64,000 bases of DNA from Dinghuibacter sp964544695 (GCA_964544695.1 CAZJDB010000104.1:1-64000); one strand, 5' to 3'. Shown: positions 34,951 to 43,782, counted from the first letter of the stretch. Program-made: numbers and translations. The notes: a model not told the origin generated them from the letters alone.

Positions 34951-35459
34951 ACTTGTATTCTACCTCGAACTTCTATTCCTGTTGAAGGGTCTGTGCCCCT
35001 GATTTCTATATATTCCACGTTGGGCTTGAACAAGGTCCCTCCCGGGTCGATCTGAATGTACACCCGTTGCAGGATCGCGATCTTCCCGTTGATTTCCGAA
35101 AAGACGTGGAAACGGTGGTCCCCGGCCTTGATGAGGTACATATGATATTTCTTAAACGATACGAAATGCAGCTCATACTTGTCAGGGCCCAGGCGGGTTG
35201 TCTTGACCCCATAGGCGAAGGTACGTTGTATATAGGTCAGTTCTGCACGTTCCCCGTGTTCGGTGTACCTCAGCCAGTAGACGTGCACAGGGTTGACCGA
35301 GTCGGGCACTCCGTTCTTATCGTTCAGCTCGATGATGATCGTGTTTTTATTGGGCGTCCGCTGGAGATAAAACAATTGTTTAGGGTTGTAGGGCGGAATG
35401 GGCATCGAGTCGATCGGGATGCCAAACGTGAGAAAGGTGAGTGTCATCAATAGGTTCAT
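34947..35459 (-). CDS. DUF4833-family protein
   Basis: This 170-residue protein has a short hydrophobic N-terminus, probably a signal peptide, then a beta-rich body matching DUF4833 (PKQLFYLQRTPNKNTIIIEL, PVHVYWLRYTEHGE). The function is unknown. Its position between the CDP-alcohol phosphotransferase and hydroxylase genes, with 4-base overlaps, suggests a part in handling or placing the inositol or sphingolipid product in the envelope. Confidence 0.75.
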   Translation of the reverse strand: MNLLMTLTFLTFGIPIDSMPIPPYNPKQLFYLQRTPNKNTIIIELNDKNGVPDSVNPVHVYWLRYTEHGERAELTYIQRTFAYGVKTTRLGPDKYELHFVSFKKYHMYLIKAGDHRFHVFSEINGKIAILQRVYIQIDPGGTLFKPNVEYIEIRGTDPSTGIEVRGRIQV

Positions 35460-36127
35460 TTTCCTTGTTTTTCAAGTGCTTCCCTGGCGTCCAACAGGCG
35501 CCGGATGGCGGTAATATTCGTCAGTACCGCCATGACGGCCAGGGGCAGCGTGAAGATAGAAATCGTTTCGATGCCCTTGTACGTAAAGCCGATAAAATGG
35601 GCCGTCACGCCGCAGGCGATCGCGGAGAGGCCCACTAAAATAATGCGTTCGGGGCGCTGCATGAGGCCTCCCCTGTTTTGAATGCCCAGGCCCTCGCTGC
35701 GGGCCCGCGTATAGCTGACCATCATGGACCCGATCAGGGCCAGGAAGGCGGACAGCGAGCTCAGGAAATAATGGTAAGCGACGAGGTAATAACAAATCCC
35801 CAGGAACATCAGCAGTTCGCTGTAGCGGTCGAGCACCGAATCGTACAGGGCCCCGAATACGGAGCTCATATTTCCCAGGCGCGCGACCTGTCCGTCGAGC
35901 ATGTCGAAAAGGCCCGCGAAGAGGACCAGGCCGCCCGCCCATCCGACATAGGACAGGTCCCCCCGGCTCCCTTCCCTGGCTCCGAATATAAATACAACGG
36001 CAACCCCCGCGTTGAGGAGGAAGCCCACCGTGGTGACGACGTTTGGGGTAAAGCCGATCCGGATCAGACCCCGGACGACGGGGTTGATCACTACGTAAAT
36101 GCCCTTCTGTACCTGGTCTCTGGTCAT
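35456..36127 (-). CDS. CDP-alcohol phosphatidyltransferase, probable phosphatidylinositol-phosphate synthase
   Basis: This 223-residue polytopic membrane protein has the complete catalytic signature D-x2-DG-x2-AR-x8-G-x3-D-x3-D: Asp75, Asp78, Gly79, Ala82, Arg83, Gly92, Asp96 and Asp100. The family transfers a phosphatidyl group from CDP-diacylglycerol to an alcohol. With inositol-phosphate synthase and a PgpA-type phosphatase just upstream, the acceptor is most likely myo-inositol-phosphate, giving phosphatidylinositol-phosphate. The acceptor cannot be proven from motifs alone. Confidence 0.85.
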   Translation of the reverse strand: MTRDQVQKGIYVVINPVVRGLIRIGFTPNVVTTVGFLLNAGVAVVFIFGAREGSRGDLSYVGWAGGLVLFAGLFDMLDGQVARLGNMSSVFGALYDSVLDRYSELLMFLGICYYLVAYHYFLSSLSAFLALIGSMMVSYTRARSEGLGIQNRGGLMQRPERIILVGLSAIACGVTAHFIGFTYKGIETISIFTLPLAVMAVLTNITAIRRLLDAREALEKQGK

Positions 36128-36486
36128 TTGAAGACAAACAGTTTTTGCAAGAAGAAATTGTAAGTGAGGCCCATGAGCACGGATACGATTATTTTAGCGA
36201 CGAGGACGTTTACTCCCCATCCCAGCAACAGGTAGACGCCGGCTGTGGTCAAGGCGACATTTCCAACCCAAACCAGGAGATAACGCACGACCTGTCCGCG
36301 CGGATCACCGTCTTCCACGCGAAAGACCCAAGTCCTGCCCATGCAGAAATTCAGGATGCCCCCTGCCACGGTCCCCGCCACCGACGCATCCAGCGGACTT
36401 AAAAACAGCTTCGCCAGGAAGGTCACGAGGTAATCCAGGGCCGAGGCCGACAGTGACGCTATGTTCGCTTTAAAAAAAGTAACCAT
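36124..36486 (-). CDS. GtrA-family membrane protein
   Basis: This 120-residue protein has four membrane helices of the GtrA type (VGNVALTTAGVYLLLGWGVN). GtrA-like proteins are thought to help move lipid-linked sugars across the inner membrane. The start overlaps the PgpA gene by 28 bases, longer than the 4-base overlaps elsewhere in the operon. It may take part in flipping or glycosylating the inositol lipid. Confidence 0.8.
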   Translation of the reverse strand: MVTFFKANIASLSASALDYLVTFLAKLFLSPLDASVAGTVAGGILNFCMGRTWVFRVEDGDPRGQVVRYLLVWVGNVALTTAGVYLLLGWGVNVLVAKIIVSVLMGLTYNFFLQKLFVFK

Positions 36487-36986
36487 ACCACAATGCTTGC
36501 ATATATGCCCGCCACGATATCATCCACCATCACTCCCCATCCCCCCGGCAGGCGTTCGGTTTTGCGGATACCCAGGGGTTTGGCGATGTCGAAAAATCGG
36601 AAGGCGATGAAGCCCGCCAGCAGCGGCCGCCAACCAAGGGGGTGGCCGCACATGGTGACGAGCATGCCGACTACCTCATCTAAAACGATCTTCGAGCTGT
36701 CCTTGCCCCACGATGCTTCCAATACGTTACCCAGCCAAACGCCAAGGGCGGTCAAAGCCAAAACTGCCACAACGACGACCCAGGGAGGCGGCTGCGCGGC
36801 ATAAAGCCCTAAACAAGTGACCAGCGCTGCGAGCGTGCCGCCTCCCTTGATGTACCCAATGCCGCCGACAGAGGCGACCCAACGCCGCCAAGGGGGGTCA
36901 GGGCGCCCAGCGGCGGGGCGCCCAGCGGCGGGGCGCTCAAAGGCAGGGCGCCCAGCGGCCGGGTGCGAGGAGGCGGCGCGCCTCAT
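36459..36986 (-). CDS. PgpA-type phosphatase, probable phosphatidylinositol-phosphate phosphatase
   Basis: This 175-residue protein has a body (about 30-175) matching phosphatidylglycerophosphatase A: GIGYIKGGGTLAALVTC, KIVLDEVVGML and GWGVMVDDIVAGIYA with the metal-binding Asp pair. In the Bacteroides inositol-lipid cluster a PgpA-like enzyme removes the phosphate of phosphatidylinositol-phosphate, and this gene has the same neighbours. The first 30 residues are a low-complexity AAGRP repeat coded by a 15-bp tandem repeat and are likely not part of the fold; an internal start is possible. Confidence 0.8.
   Translation of the reverse strand: MRRAASSHPAAGRPAFERPAAGRPAAGRPDPPWRRWVASVGGIGYIKGGGTLAALVTCLGLYAAQPPPWVVVVAVLALTALGVWLGNVLEASWGKDSSKIVLDEVVGMLVTMCGHPLGWRPLLAGFIAFRFFDIAKPLGIRKTERLPGGWGVMVDDIVAGIYASIVVWLLFLKRT
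36901..36960. repeat. 15-bp tandem repeat, four units
   Basis: Four units, two identical (GGGCGCCCAGCGGCG) and two diverged, lie in frame in the 5' end of the pgpA-like gene and code for AAGRP/FERPA-type pentapeptides. Copy-number change would keep the frame. Confidence 0.85.
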
Positions 36987-38335
36987 AGCATCTCCGCCAG
37001 TTCCTGATAATAATCCAACCCGAGATGCGTGATCAAGTCCTCACCCATGATATGCCGGAGCGTGTTCTGCAGTTTGATCAGCTGCCTGAAAATATCATTG
37101 TCCGGATGCAGCCCGGGGGCCGTTTGCGGGGACTTCAGGTAAAAAGACAGCCATTCCTGGATGCCGTACATCCCGGCGCGCTTGGCAAGGTCCGAAAACA
37201 GGGCCAGGTCCAGGGCCACGGGGGCGGCCAGGATGGAGTCCCTGCACAGGAAATTGATCTTGATCTGCATGGTATACCCCAGCCAGCCGAAGATGTCGAT
37301 GTTGTCCCAGCTTTCCTTGTTGTCGCCGGCGGGAGGATAATAGTTGATGCGGATTTTGTGGTACAGGTCTCCGTAGAGTTCGGGGTGCAGGTCGGGGCGG
37401 AGGATGTCTTCGAGGACACCCAGTTTGGAAACTTCCTTAGTGCGGAAGTTTTCGGGGTGGTCCAGGACATAGCCGTCACGGTTTCCAAGGATGTTGGTGG
37501 AAAACCAGCCGCGGACACCCAGGGCGCGGGCCTGGAGGCCGGGGGCAAGAATGGTCTTCATGAGGGTTTGGCCCGTCTTGAAGTCCTTACCCGCGATGGG
37601 GGCCTGCGTCTTTTTGGACAGGGCCACGAGGGCGGGGATGTCGCACGTGAGGTTGGGCGCCCCGTTGACGAAGGGGATGCCCTGGGAGATTGCCGCGTAG
37701 GCATAGATCATGCTGGGGGCGATCAGGGGGTTGCTCTCGCGAAGGCCCTCCTCGAACGACCGTACGGTCAAATGAACGTCCGTCGCTTCGATGTACTTTT
37801 CGGTAGACCCGCACCAGATCATGACCAGGCGGTCGATCCCATTCTCCAGCTTGAAGCGCTGGATGTCGGCGATGACCTGTTGGGCCAGGTCGTATTTGCT
37901 GGGCCCTTCCTTCACGTTGGTCCCATCCAGGTTCGTTACATAGGACCGATCGAAGACGGCCTTCATGGGGTGGATGGTTTCGAGTTCCTCGCGCACCGAA
38001 TGCAATAACCCGGGCTCCAGTACGCGCGCCTTGCTGGCGGCTTCAAACACGTTGTCCGAATAAATGTCCCAGCCTCCGAACGTAATGTCCTCCAGGTTCG
38101 CCAGGGGTACGAAATCCTTGATCTTGGGGTAGCGGTTATCGGTTCGTTTTCCAAGGCGGATATGTCCCATTTGGGTGAGGGATCCAAAGGGCTGTGCGAT
38201 CCCTTTTCTCACGGCTGACACGCCCGCGATCAGGGTGGTCGCCACGGCGCCCATTCCCGGGATCAAAATTCCCAACCGGCCGCCTGCAGGCAGCACTTCC
38301 GAAGGCTTCGGGCTATGCCCGTTCATCTTGCTCAT
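36983..38335 (-). CDS. Inositol-3-phosphate synthase
   Basis: This 450-residue enzyme of the myo-inositol-1-phosphate synthase family converts glucose 6-phosphate to inositol 3-phosphate using NAD. Visible are the NAD-binding glycine pattern GILIPGMGAVATTLIAG, the segment GWDIYSDNVFEAA, WCGSTE and the catalytic-lysine region (PIAGKDFKTGQTLMKT, then NILGNRDGYVL and KINFLCRDSILAAP). The stop overlaps the pgpA-like ATG by 4 bases. It supplies the head group for the lipid enzymes downstream. A 66-base gap separates it from the reductase gene, so an internal promoter is possible. Confidence 0.93.
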   Translation of the reverse strand: MSKMNGHSPKPSEVLPAGGRLGILIPGMGAVATTLIAGVSAVRKGIAQPFGSLTQMGHIRLGKRTDNRYPKIKDFVPLANLEDITFGGWDIYSDNVFEAASKARVLEPGLLHSVREELETIHPMKAVFDRSYVTNLDGTNVKEGPSKYDLAQQVIADIQRFKLENGIDRLVMIWCGSTEKYIEATDVHLTVRSFEEGLRESNPLIAPSMIYAYAAISQGIPFVNGAPNLTCDIPALVALSKKTQAPIAGKDFKTGQTLMKTILAPGLQARALGVRGWFSTNILGNRDGYVLDHPENFRTKEVSKLGVLEDILRPDLHPELYGDLYHKIRINYYPPAGDNKESWDNIDIFGWLGYTMQIKINFLCRDSILAAPVALDLALFSDLAKRAGMYGIQEWLSFYLKSPQTAPGLHPDNDIFRQLIKLQNTLRHIMGEDLITHLGLDYYQELAEML

Positions 38336-38401
38336 CTTTTGTTTTTTTTAGGTTATATCTTTTATGGTGGGGGGCCCGTTGGATCGGGCACGCAGCCCGT
38401 C

Positions 38402-39367
38402 CTATAACCACCCTTCTTTCTGATACCAATCCAAAGTCCGCCCAAGGCCGGCCTGCAAATCGAACACCGGCCTGTATCCCAGGTCGCGCTTAGCAGCCCC
38501 GATGTCGCAAACCCAGCACGCAGCGGTGAGCTCCCGGAGTTTATCCCGGTTGAGCGCGGGCGTACGGCGGCCGGCAAAGGCCTCCGACATCGACGCCAGT
38601 GCGCGCACCAAAGGCAGGGGTACATGGAACTTCAGGGTACGGCGGTGGAAGTGTGCCTTAACCATGTCCGCGAGGACATAGCGGTCGTACGCACTTCCAT
38701 CCGTGACGTTATAAGCTCGTCCGGCAACGTCCGAGAACAAAGCCTGCACGGCCAGTTCCGAGACGTCGCTGACGTAGACGAAGCTCAGGCGCTGCGCTAC
38801 GTGCCCGATATACGGCTCCCATCCCTGCGCCACGAGACGCAGGAAGATGAAGATGCCCGTTTCACGGGGCCCATAGATAGCAGTGGGCCGGAGCACCAGC
38901 CAAGGTAGGGGTTGAATGGCCAGCCTGCTTTCAGCGAGGAGCTTGCTCCTGCCATAGGCAGTAACCGGGTTGGGTTGGGTTTGTTCTATAATGACTCCCC
39001 CGGGGTCTGAGAGCGGCCCGACGGCCGCGAGACTGCTGAGGAAGACAAATTTTTTTAACGAAGGCAGCGCTTTTACCGCCGCTGCCGCCAGGGTTTCGGT
39101 CACCCCGGCATTGGCCAGTTCATAGGCTTCAGGATTGGGAGCGCTGGTGGCGCCGGCGGCGTGGATGATGTAATCGTACTCGCCATCCGCCAAAGCAACG
39201 ACCAACCGGGAAAAGTCCCCATAATCCAGGACCACTGTCCGTACATCCAGGTGATCCGTTTTACTTCCCGCGCGTACGCCCGCCACCACCTCCAATCCCC
39301 GGGTCTGGGCGGCGCGGGTCAGGTGGTACCCGACGAAACCGCTTGCCCCGGTGATGAGCAATCTCAT
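38402..39367 (-). CDS. NAD-dependent epimerase/dehydratase-type reductase, probable sphingolipid reductase
   Basis: This 321-residue extended short-chain dehydrogenase has the nucleotide motif GASGFVG at residues 7-13 and the catalytic YGRSK (YxxxK). In Caulobacter a protein of this class (CerR) reduces the keto group of oxidised ceramide, and the gene sits beside spt and the GNAT ceramide synthase as here. I infer the same step. It overlaps the upstream GNAT gene by 4 bases. A sugar-nucleotide role is the main alternative. Confidence 0.75.
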   Translation of the reverse strand: MRLLITGASGFVGYHLTRAAQTRGLEVVAGVRAGSKTDHLDVRTVVLDYGDFSRLVVALADGEYDYIIHAAGATSAPNPEAYELANAGVTETLAAAAVKALPSLKKFVFLSSLAAVGPLSDPGGVIIEQTQPNPVTAYGRSKLLAESRLAIQPLPWLVLRPTAIYGPRETGIFIFLRLVAQGWEPYIGHVAQRLSFVYVSDVSELAVQALFSDVAGRAYNVTDGSAYDRYVLADMVKAHFHRRTLKFHVPLPLVRALASMSEAFAGRRTPALNRDKLRELTAACWVCDIGAAKRDLGYRPVFDLQAGLGRTLDWYQKEGWL

Positions 39368-40485
39368 ATTGCCTTTTCGTAAATCCGGTATTTCTTATAC
39401 ACTTTTCCGTTCACGCTCTCGACGCCTTTATTCATCAGGTCGTTGTGCTCTAATATCCAGGAGGCTTCCGCTCCCTTCATGCCACGCTCCAGCGCCCGGC
39501 GGATGATGGCGGCGTAGAAGACGGCCTCGATGCCGTGCCTCCGGTAGTCTTCCATGACACCCAGCGCCAGTACGCGGATGCTTTTGATCTTCTTCATACC
39601 CGTCAGCAACTTTACAATCCCGAAGGGCAGGAGCCGGCCCCTGTGGACTGTTTTCAGGATTTGGTTGATGTTGGGGATGGCCAGGGCGAAGCCCACGACC
39701 GCTCCGTCCTTTTCGGCCACCAGGCACAGCTTGGGGTCCAGGAGCATCTTCAAATCCTTGGCGAGGTAATTGAATTCGTTTTCGGTCATCGGAACGAAGC
39801 CCAGGTTACGGTCCCAGGCGGCGTTGTAGACCTTCCGCAGCATGTTCACCTCGTTCTTGAAGTCCTTTACCCGGACCGGACGTATGGTGATCCCGTGACG
39901 CCCCAGTCTTTCTTCGAGGGCTTGCTGAAGACGGATTGACCGCTCATTCAGGTTGTCCCGGTCGATCCACCACGCGAGGAGGTCGACCTTTTTCCCCAGT
40001 CCTGCCTTTTCCAATAAACGCGGATAATACGACTTATTGTACGTCATCATCACGATGGGGGGGCTGTCGTAGCCCTCGATCAGTACGCCGCACGTCTCGT
40101 TGGTGCTGGGATTAACGGGGCCGACGAGGGTCGTGGCGCCCTTTTCCCTGAGCCAGCGAGCGGCTTCGGTCAACAGGGCGTCGACCACTTCCTGGTTGTC
40201 CACGACGTCGAAAAAGCCGAAGAAGCCGTCGCTTGCCTTATTGAATGCGTTGTGGTTCTTATTGAGGATGGCGGCGACCCTACCCGACAGGATACCCTCC
40301 TGGTAGGCCAGGAACAGGCGCACGTCGGCGTTTTCGTGGAAGGGGTGCTTCCCCGGGGTCAGCAGGTCGCGCTGCGCGATGAAAAGTTCCGGAACGTAGT
40401 TAGGTTCTTCCGCGTACAAGTCGTGCGGAAAATCGATGAAGGCTTTGAGTTCTTTGGCGTTGGTGACGGGGATCACTTTGATCAT
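39364..40485 (-). CDS. GNAT-family protein, candidate bacterial ceramide synthase
   Basis: This 373-residue GNAT-fold protein has an N-terminal half HPFHENADVRLFLAYQEG and GPVNPSTNETCGVLIEG, and a C-terminal acyl-CoA-binding part with VLALGVMEDYRRHGIEAVFY. It belongs to the long GNAT-like type found next to serine palmitoyltransferase genes. In Caulobacter a protein of this kind N-acylates the sphingoid base. Start overlaps spt by 4 bases. The enzymatic role is inferred from that precedent and from the operon. Confidence 0.7.
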   Translation of the reverse strand: MIKVIPVTNAKELKAFIDFPHDLYAEEPNYVPELFIAQRDLLTPGKHPFHENADVRLFLAYQEGILSGRVAAILNKNHNAFNKASDGFFGFFDVVDNQEVVDALLTEAARWLREKGATTLVGPVNPSTNETCGVLIEGYDSPPIVMMTYNKSYYPRLLEKAGLGKKVDLLAWWIDRDNLNERSIRLQQALEERLGRHGITIRPVRVKDFKNEVNMLRKVYNAAWDRNLGFVPMTENEFNYLAKDLKMLLDPKLCLVAEKDGAVVGFALAIPNINQILKTVHRGRLLPFGIVKLLTGMKKIKSIRVLALGVMEDYRRHGIEAVFYAAIIRRALERGMKGAEASWILEHNDLMNKGVESVNGKVYKKYRIYEKAI

Positions 40486-41693
40486 ATGGCCTGGCTTTTG
40501 GGAATATACTGTATGTTCAAATCCGAGGCCGCGCGAGACAACTTTTCCACCGCAGATTCGATCTGGGCCCGGGTATGCGTGGCCATGAGTGAAAAGCGTA
40601 TGAGCGAATCCTCCGATGCGACCGCCGGCGACACTACAGGGTTGACGAAGACCCCGTCGTCCTGCAGCCTCCGTGTCAATTGGAAGGTCTTTTGGTTGTC
40701 CCCCACGTAAATGGGGATGATCGGGCTTTGGGTGTGTCCCGTGCTGAAACCTTCTTCCTTGATCAGGGAAAGGGCGTAATGCGTATTATCCCAGAGATGC
40801 TGGATGCGCTCGGGTTCGGCCTGGATGATGTCCAGGGCGGCCAGCACGCTGGCCACACACGAGGGCGGCATGCTCCCGCTGAAGATCAGGGAACGCGCCC
40901 GGTGCTTGAGGAAGTCTATGGCGACGAAGTCACCCGCGATAAAGCCTCCCAGGGAGGCCAGGGATTTGCTGAAGGTCCCCATGATCAGGTCGACCTGGTC
41001 CGTGAGCCCGAAATGGGAAGCCGTGCCGGCTCCGCCGACGCCGATAACGCCCAGGCCATGGGCGTCGTCCACCATGATGTTGGCCCCGTATTTTTCGGCA
41101 AGCTCGGCGACCCTGGGAAGGTTGATGATATCCCCCTCCATGCTGAAGATGCCGTCCACCGAAATCAGCTTGATCACGTCGTCGGGCAGGGTCTTCAGGC
41201 GCCTTTCCAGGTCATCCATGTCATTGTGGGCGAACTTGATGGTGCGCGAAAAGGACAGCCGGCTGCCATCTATGATGGAAGCGTGGTCCGATTCGTCGAG
41301 GATCAAATAATCCTGACGTCCGGTGAAACCGGAAAGCACCCCCAGGTTGGTCTGAAAGCCCGTGCTGAAGAGCAGGGCGGCTTCCTTACCCACGAATGCG
41401 GCCAGGCGTTCCTCCAATTGTACGTGAATGTCCAGGGTCCCGTTCAAAAAGCGGGATCCGGCACAGCCCGAGCCGTATTTGTGAATGGCCTTCGTGGCGG
41501 CCTCCAGTATCTTGGGATGGTTCGTCAATCCCAGGTAGGAGTTAGACCCAAACATCAATACCTTTTTTCCGTCCAGAATGACCTCAGTATCCTGTCCCGA
41601 GCTGATGGCCCTGAAATATGGATACAGGCCTGCGGCCCTCGTAATCTCGGCGTCTTTCCATTGCGACACCCTGTCTATTAGGTTTTTTGGCAT
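40482..41693 (-). CDS. spt: Serine palmitoyltransferase
   Basis: This 403-residue alpha-oxoamine synthase uses PLP to condense serine with an acyl-CoA to a 3-keto-sphingoid base, the committed step of sphingolipid synthesis. Visible are GSNSYLGLT, GSGCAGSRFLNGT, the PLP-stacking DDAHG (His212) and the Schiff-base Lys243 in TFSKSLASLGG. I set the start at the ATG 41693 because AAGGAGG sits about eight bases upstream, an unusually good ribosome-binding site for this phylum; a TTG at 41714 is less likely. First gene of the lipid operon. Related 2-amino-3-ketobutyrate ligase is excluded mainly by context and Bacteroidota-type sequence. Confidence 0.88.
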   Translation of the reverse strand: MPKNLIDRVSQWKDAEITRAAGLYPYFRAISSGQDTEVILDGKKVLMFGSNSYLGLTNHPKILEAATKAIHKYGSGCAGSRFLNGTLDIHVQLEERLAAFVGKEAALLFSTGFQTNLGVLSGFTGRQDYLILDESDHASIIDGSRLSFSRTIKFAHNDMDDLERRLKTLPDDVIKLISVDGIFSMEGDIINLPRVAELAEKYGANIMVDDAHGLGVIGVGGAGTASHFGLTDQVDLIMGTFSKSLASLGGFIAGDFVAIDFLKHRARSLIFSGSMPPSCVASVLAALDIIQAEPERIQHLWDNTHYALSLIKEEGFSTGHTQSPIIPIYVGDNQKTFQLTRRLQDDGVFVNPVVSPAVASEDSLIRFSLMATHTRAQIESAVEKLSRAASDLNIQYIPKSQAI

Positions 41694-41760
41694 GTAAAGC
41701 TCCTCCTTAAGCAATTAGGACACTAAATTCTTTGCTCTCGTCAGTTCTGTTGGTGGGAAA

Positions 41761-41804
41761 GGGATGTCCGCAAATATAGGATAAAATTATATTACCGACA
41801 TCCC
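41761..41804 (-). promoter_or_regulatory. spt promoter bracketed by an inverted repeat
   Basis: The minus strand has a perfect -7 box, TATATTTG (41778-41771), giving a start near 41764. GGGATGTC (41761-41768) and GACATCCC (41797-41804) are perfect 8-bp inverted arms placed at about the start site and the -33 region. No TTTG is found at -33. The arrangement looks like a regulated promoter shared with the divergent dnaG gene. Confidence 0.5.
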
Positions 41805-41825
41805 TGGAAACCCGGATATTTGGGA

Positions 41826-43778
41826 GTGGTTAAACGGGAGACGATTCAGGAAATCCAGAACCGGATCGACATCATCGATGTCGTAGGGGAATTTGTGAAG
41901 CTCAAGAAGCGGGGCGCCAATTACCTGGGCCTGTGCCCCTTCCACAATGAGAAGACCCCCAGCTTCACGGTCTCCCCCTCCAAGGAGATTTACAAGTGCT
42001 TCGGGTGCGGGCGCAGCGGGAATACGATAGGATTCCTGATGGAGCACGAAAAATTCAGTTATGTGGAAGCCCTCCGCTGGCTGGCCGCCCGGTACGGTAT
42101 CCGCATCGAAGAAACCGAAACCTCCCCCGAACAGCAGCGCCTCCAGCAGGTCGCCGATAGCCTGTTCATCCTCAACCAGTTTGCGGCCAAGTATTTCAGC
42201 TCGGCGCTTCTCGACTCGGAAGAGGGGCAGGCCGTTGGCCTCTCCTACCTCGAGGAAAGGGGGTTCCGGGAAGACATCATCCGAAAGTTCCAACTGGGGT
42301 ACTGCCCCGAGGGTCGGGACGCATTTGCGCGCGCGAGCCTGGCTGCCCAGTTCAATATCGACCTGCTGCAGCGCAGTGGATTGGTTGTCCTAAGGGGAGA
42401 CCAGCCTGCGGACAACTACCGGGGGCGCATCATTTTCCCTGTCCACAACCCTTCGGGAAAAATCCTCGGCTTCGGGGCCCGGCAAATCCGAACCAACGAT
42501 CGTTCGCCCAAGTACATCAATACCCCCGAAAACGAGATTTATGTCAAAAGCAAGCTCCTTTACGGGCTTTATTTCGCCCGCCAGGCCATAGACCGTCAGG
42601 ACGAGTGCCTCCTCGTGGAAGGATACACCGACGTCATCTCCCTGCACCAGGCCGGGGTGGAAAACGTGGTGGCGAGCGGGGGGACCTCCCTGACGCAGGA
42701 CCAGTTGCGCCTCATCAAGAAATACACCGACAACCTCACCATCATTTACGACGGGGACGCGGCGGGGATCAAGGCCGCCCTGAGGGGGCTCGACATGGCC
42801 CTGGAGGAGCGCCTGCACGTGAGCCTCGTCCTCATCCCCGACAAGGAGGATCCCGACAGCTACGTGCGCAAGGTGGGGCCCGAGGCCTTCCGGGCTTTCG
42901 TGGCCGCGGAGAAGAAGGACTTCATCTTCTTCCAGATGGACGTGGCCCTTAGCGACGCGGGTGATGATTCGAGGAAAAAAGCGGAGGTCGTGAACCGCAT
43001 CGCCGAGACGATTGCGCGGATCGACAAGGCGGAGGATTTTACGCGCCAGCAGGATTATATCCGGCGCAGTGCCGAAATCCTCAAGATCGACGAGACCGGC
43101 CTCCTTACCCTTGTCAACAAACACATCCGTGAGCGCGTCACCCGAACCGTCGCCCCGACCCCACAGGCGGTTCCGCCTGAAGAGGTCGACGCCTTCGATC
43201 TCCTGAGTGGGGACGAACCCAACGAACGCGCACTGATCCGCGTCCTGCTGGAGTACGGGCAAAAGCCCTTCGACGAAGGGGGAACGGTGGCCGACTTCAT
43301 ATTCAGCCAGTTCGAGGACCCCGATATATTCGACAACCGGGCCCTGTACCATATCCTGGAGCTGTACCGTTCTGAGCCCCAACCGGAAATCCGGAACTTC
43401 CTGTACCACCCCGACCCGGCCGTGAGCGCCCTGGTCATCCAAATCACCGATACCACGAACGAGCTCAGCGACCGTTGGAATTCGAGGGACCCCGATCTGG
43501 ATTATGACCCCATCCGCCAGGGTTACCTCAAATACCTGGGGAACGAATACGTGGTCAAGGAGGAGCAGCAGGACAAGGAACGCTACAAGGAGGAGGTACG
43601 CTCCACCGTGACGTATATGCAACTCAAGAAAATCAAAAAAATGATGGCGGAAAACCAAAGGGACATGGAACGCCCACACACCCCCGAGGAGCTTGCCCTG
43701 CTCAAGGAAACCCACAGTCACCTGAAAATCCTGGAAATCGAACTGACGCGCCGGTTGGGCACGGTCATCCTCAAGTAA
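41826..43778 (+). CDS. dnaG: DNA primase
   Basis: This 650-residue primase has a CHC2 zinc finger at the N-terminus (LCPFHNEKTPSFTVSPSKEIYKCFGCG), the primase core, the TOPRIM domain (LLVEGYTDVISLHQAG, IIYDGDAAGIKAA) and a C-terminal helicase-binding region. It makes RNA primers for replication with DnaB. I prefer the GTG at 41826 since family members align from there (xxxxETIQEIQNRID); a TTG two codons upstream is possible. It is divergent from spt. Confidence 0.93.
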   Translation: MVKRETIQEIQNRIDIIDVVGEFVKLKKRGANYLGLCPFHNEKTPSFTVSPSKEIYKCFGCGRSGNTIGFLMEHEKFSYVEALRWLAARYGIRIEETETSPEQQRLQQVADSLFILNQFAAKYFSSALLDSEEGQAVGLSYLEERGFREDIIRKFQLGYCPEGRDAFARASLAAQFNIDLLQRSGLVVLRGDQPADNYRGRIIFPVHNPSGKILGFGARQIRTNDRSPKYINTPENEIYVKSKLLYGLYFARQAIDRQDECLLVEGYTDVISLHQAGVENVVASGGTSLTQDQLRLIKKYTDNLTIIYDGDAAGIKAALRGLDMALEERLHVSLVLIPDKEDPDSYVRKVGPEAFRAFVAAEKKDFIFFQMDVALSDAGDDSRKKAEVVNRIAETIARIDKAEDFTRQQDYIRRSAEILKIDETGLLTLVNKHIRERVTRTVAPTPQAVPPEEVDAFDLLSGDEPNERALIRVLLEYGQKPFDEGGTVADFIFSQFEDPDIFDNRALYHILELYRSEPQPEIRNFLYHPDPAVSALVIQITDTTNELSDRWNSRDPDLDYDPIRQGYLKYLGNEYVVKEEQQDKERYKEEVRSTVTYMQLKKIKKMMAENQRDMERPHTPEELALLKETHSHLKILEIELTRRLGTVILK

Positions 43779-43782
43779 GCCT

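Noticed and set aside
36901..36960. Possible CRISPR-like or regulatory repeat array
   Set aside because: Units are contiguous without spacers and lie in frame in a coding region.
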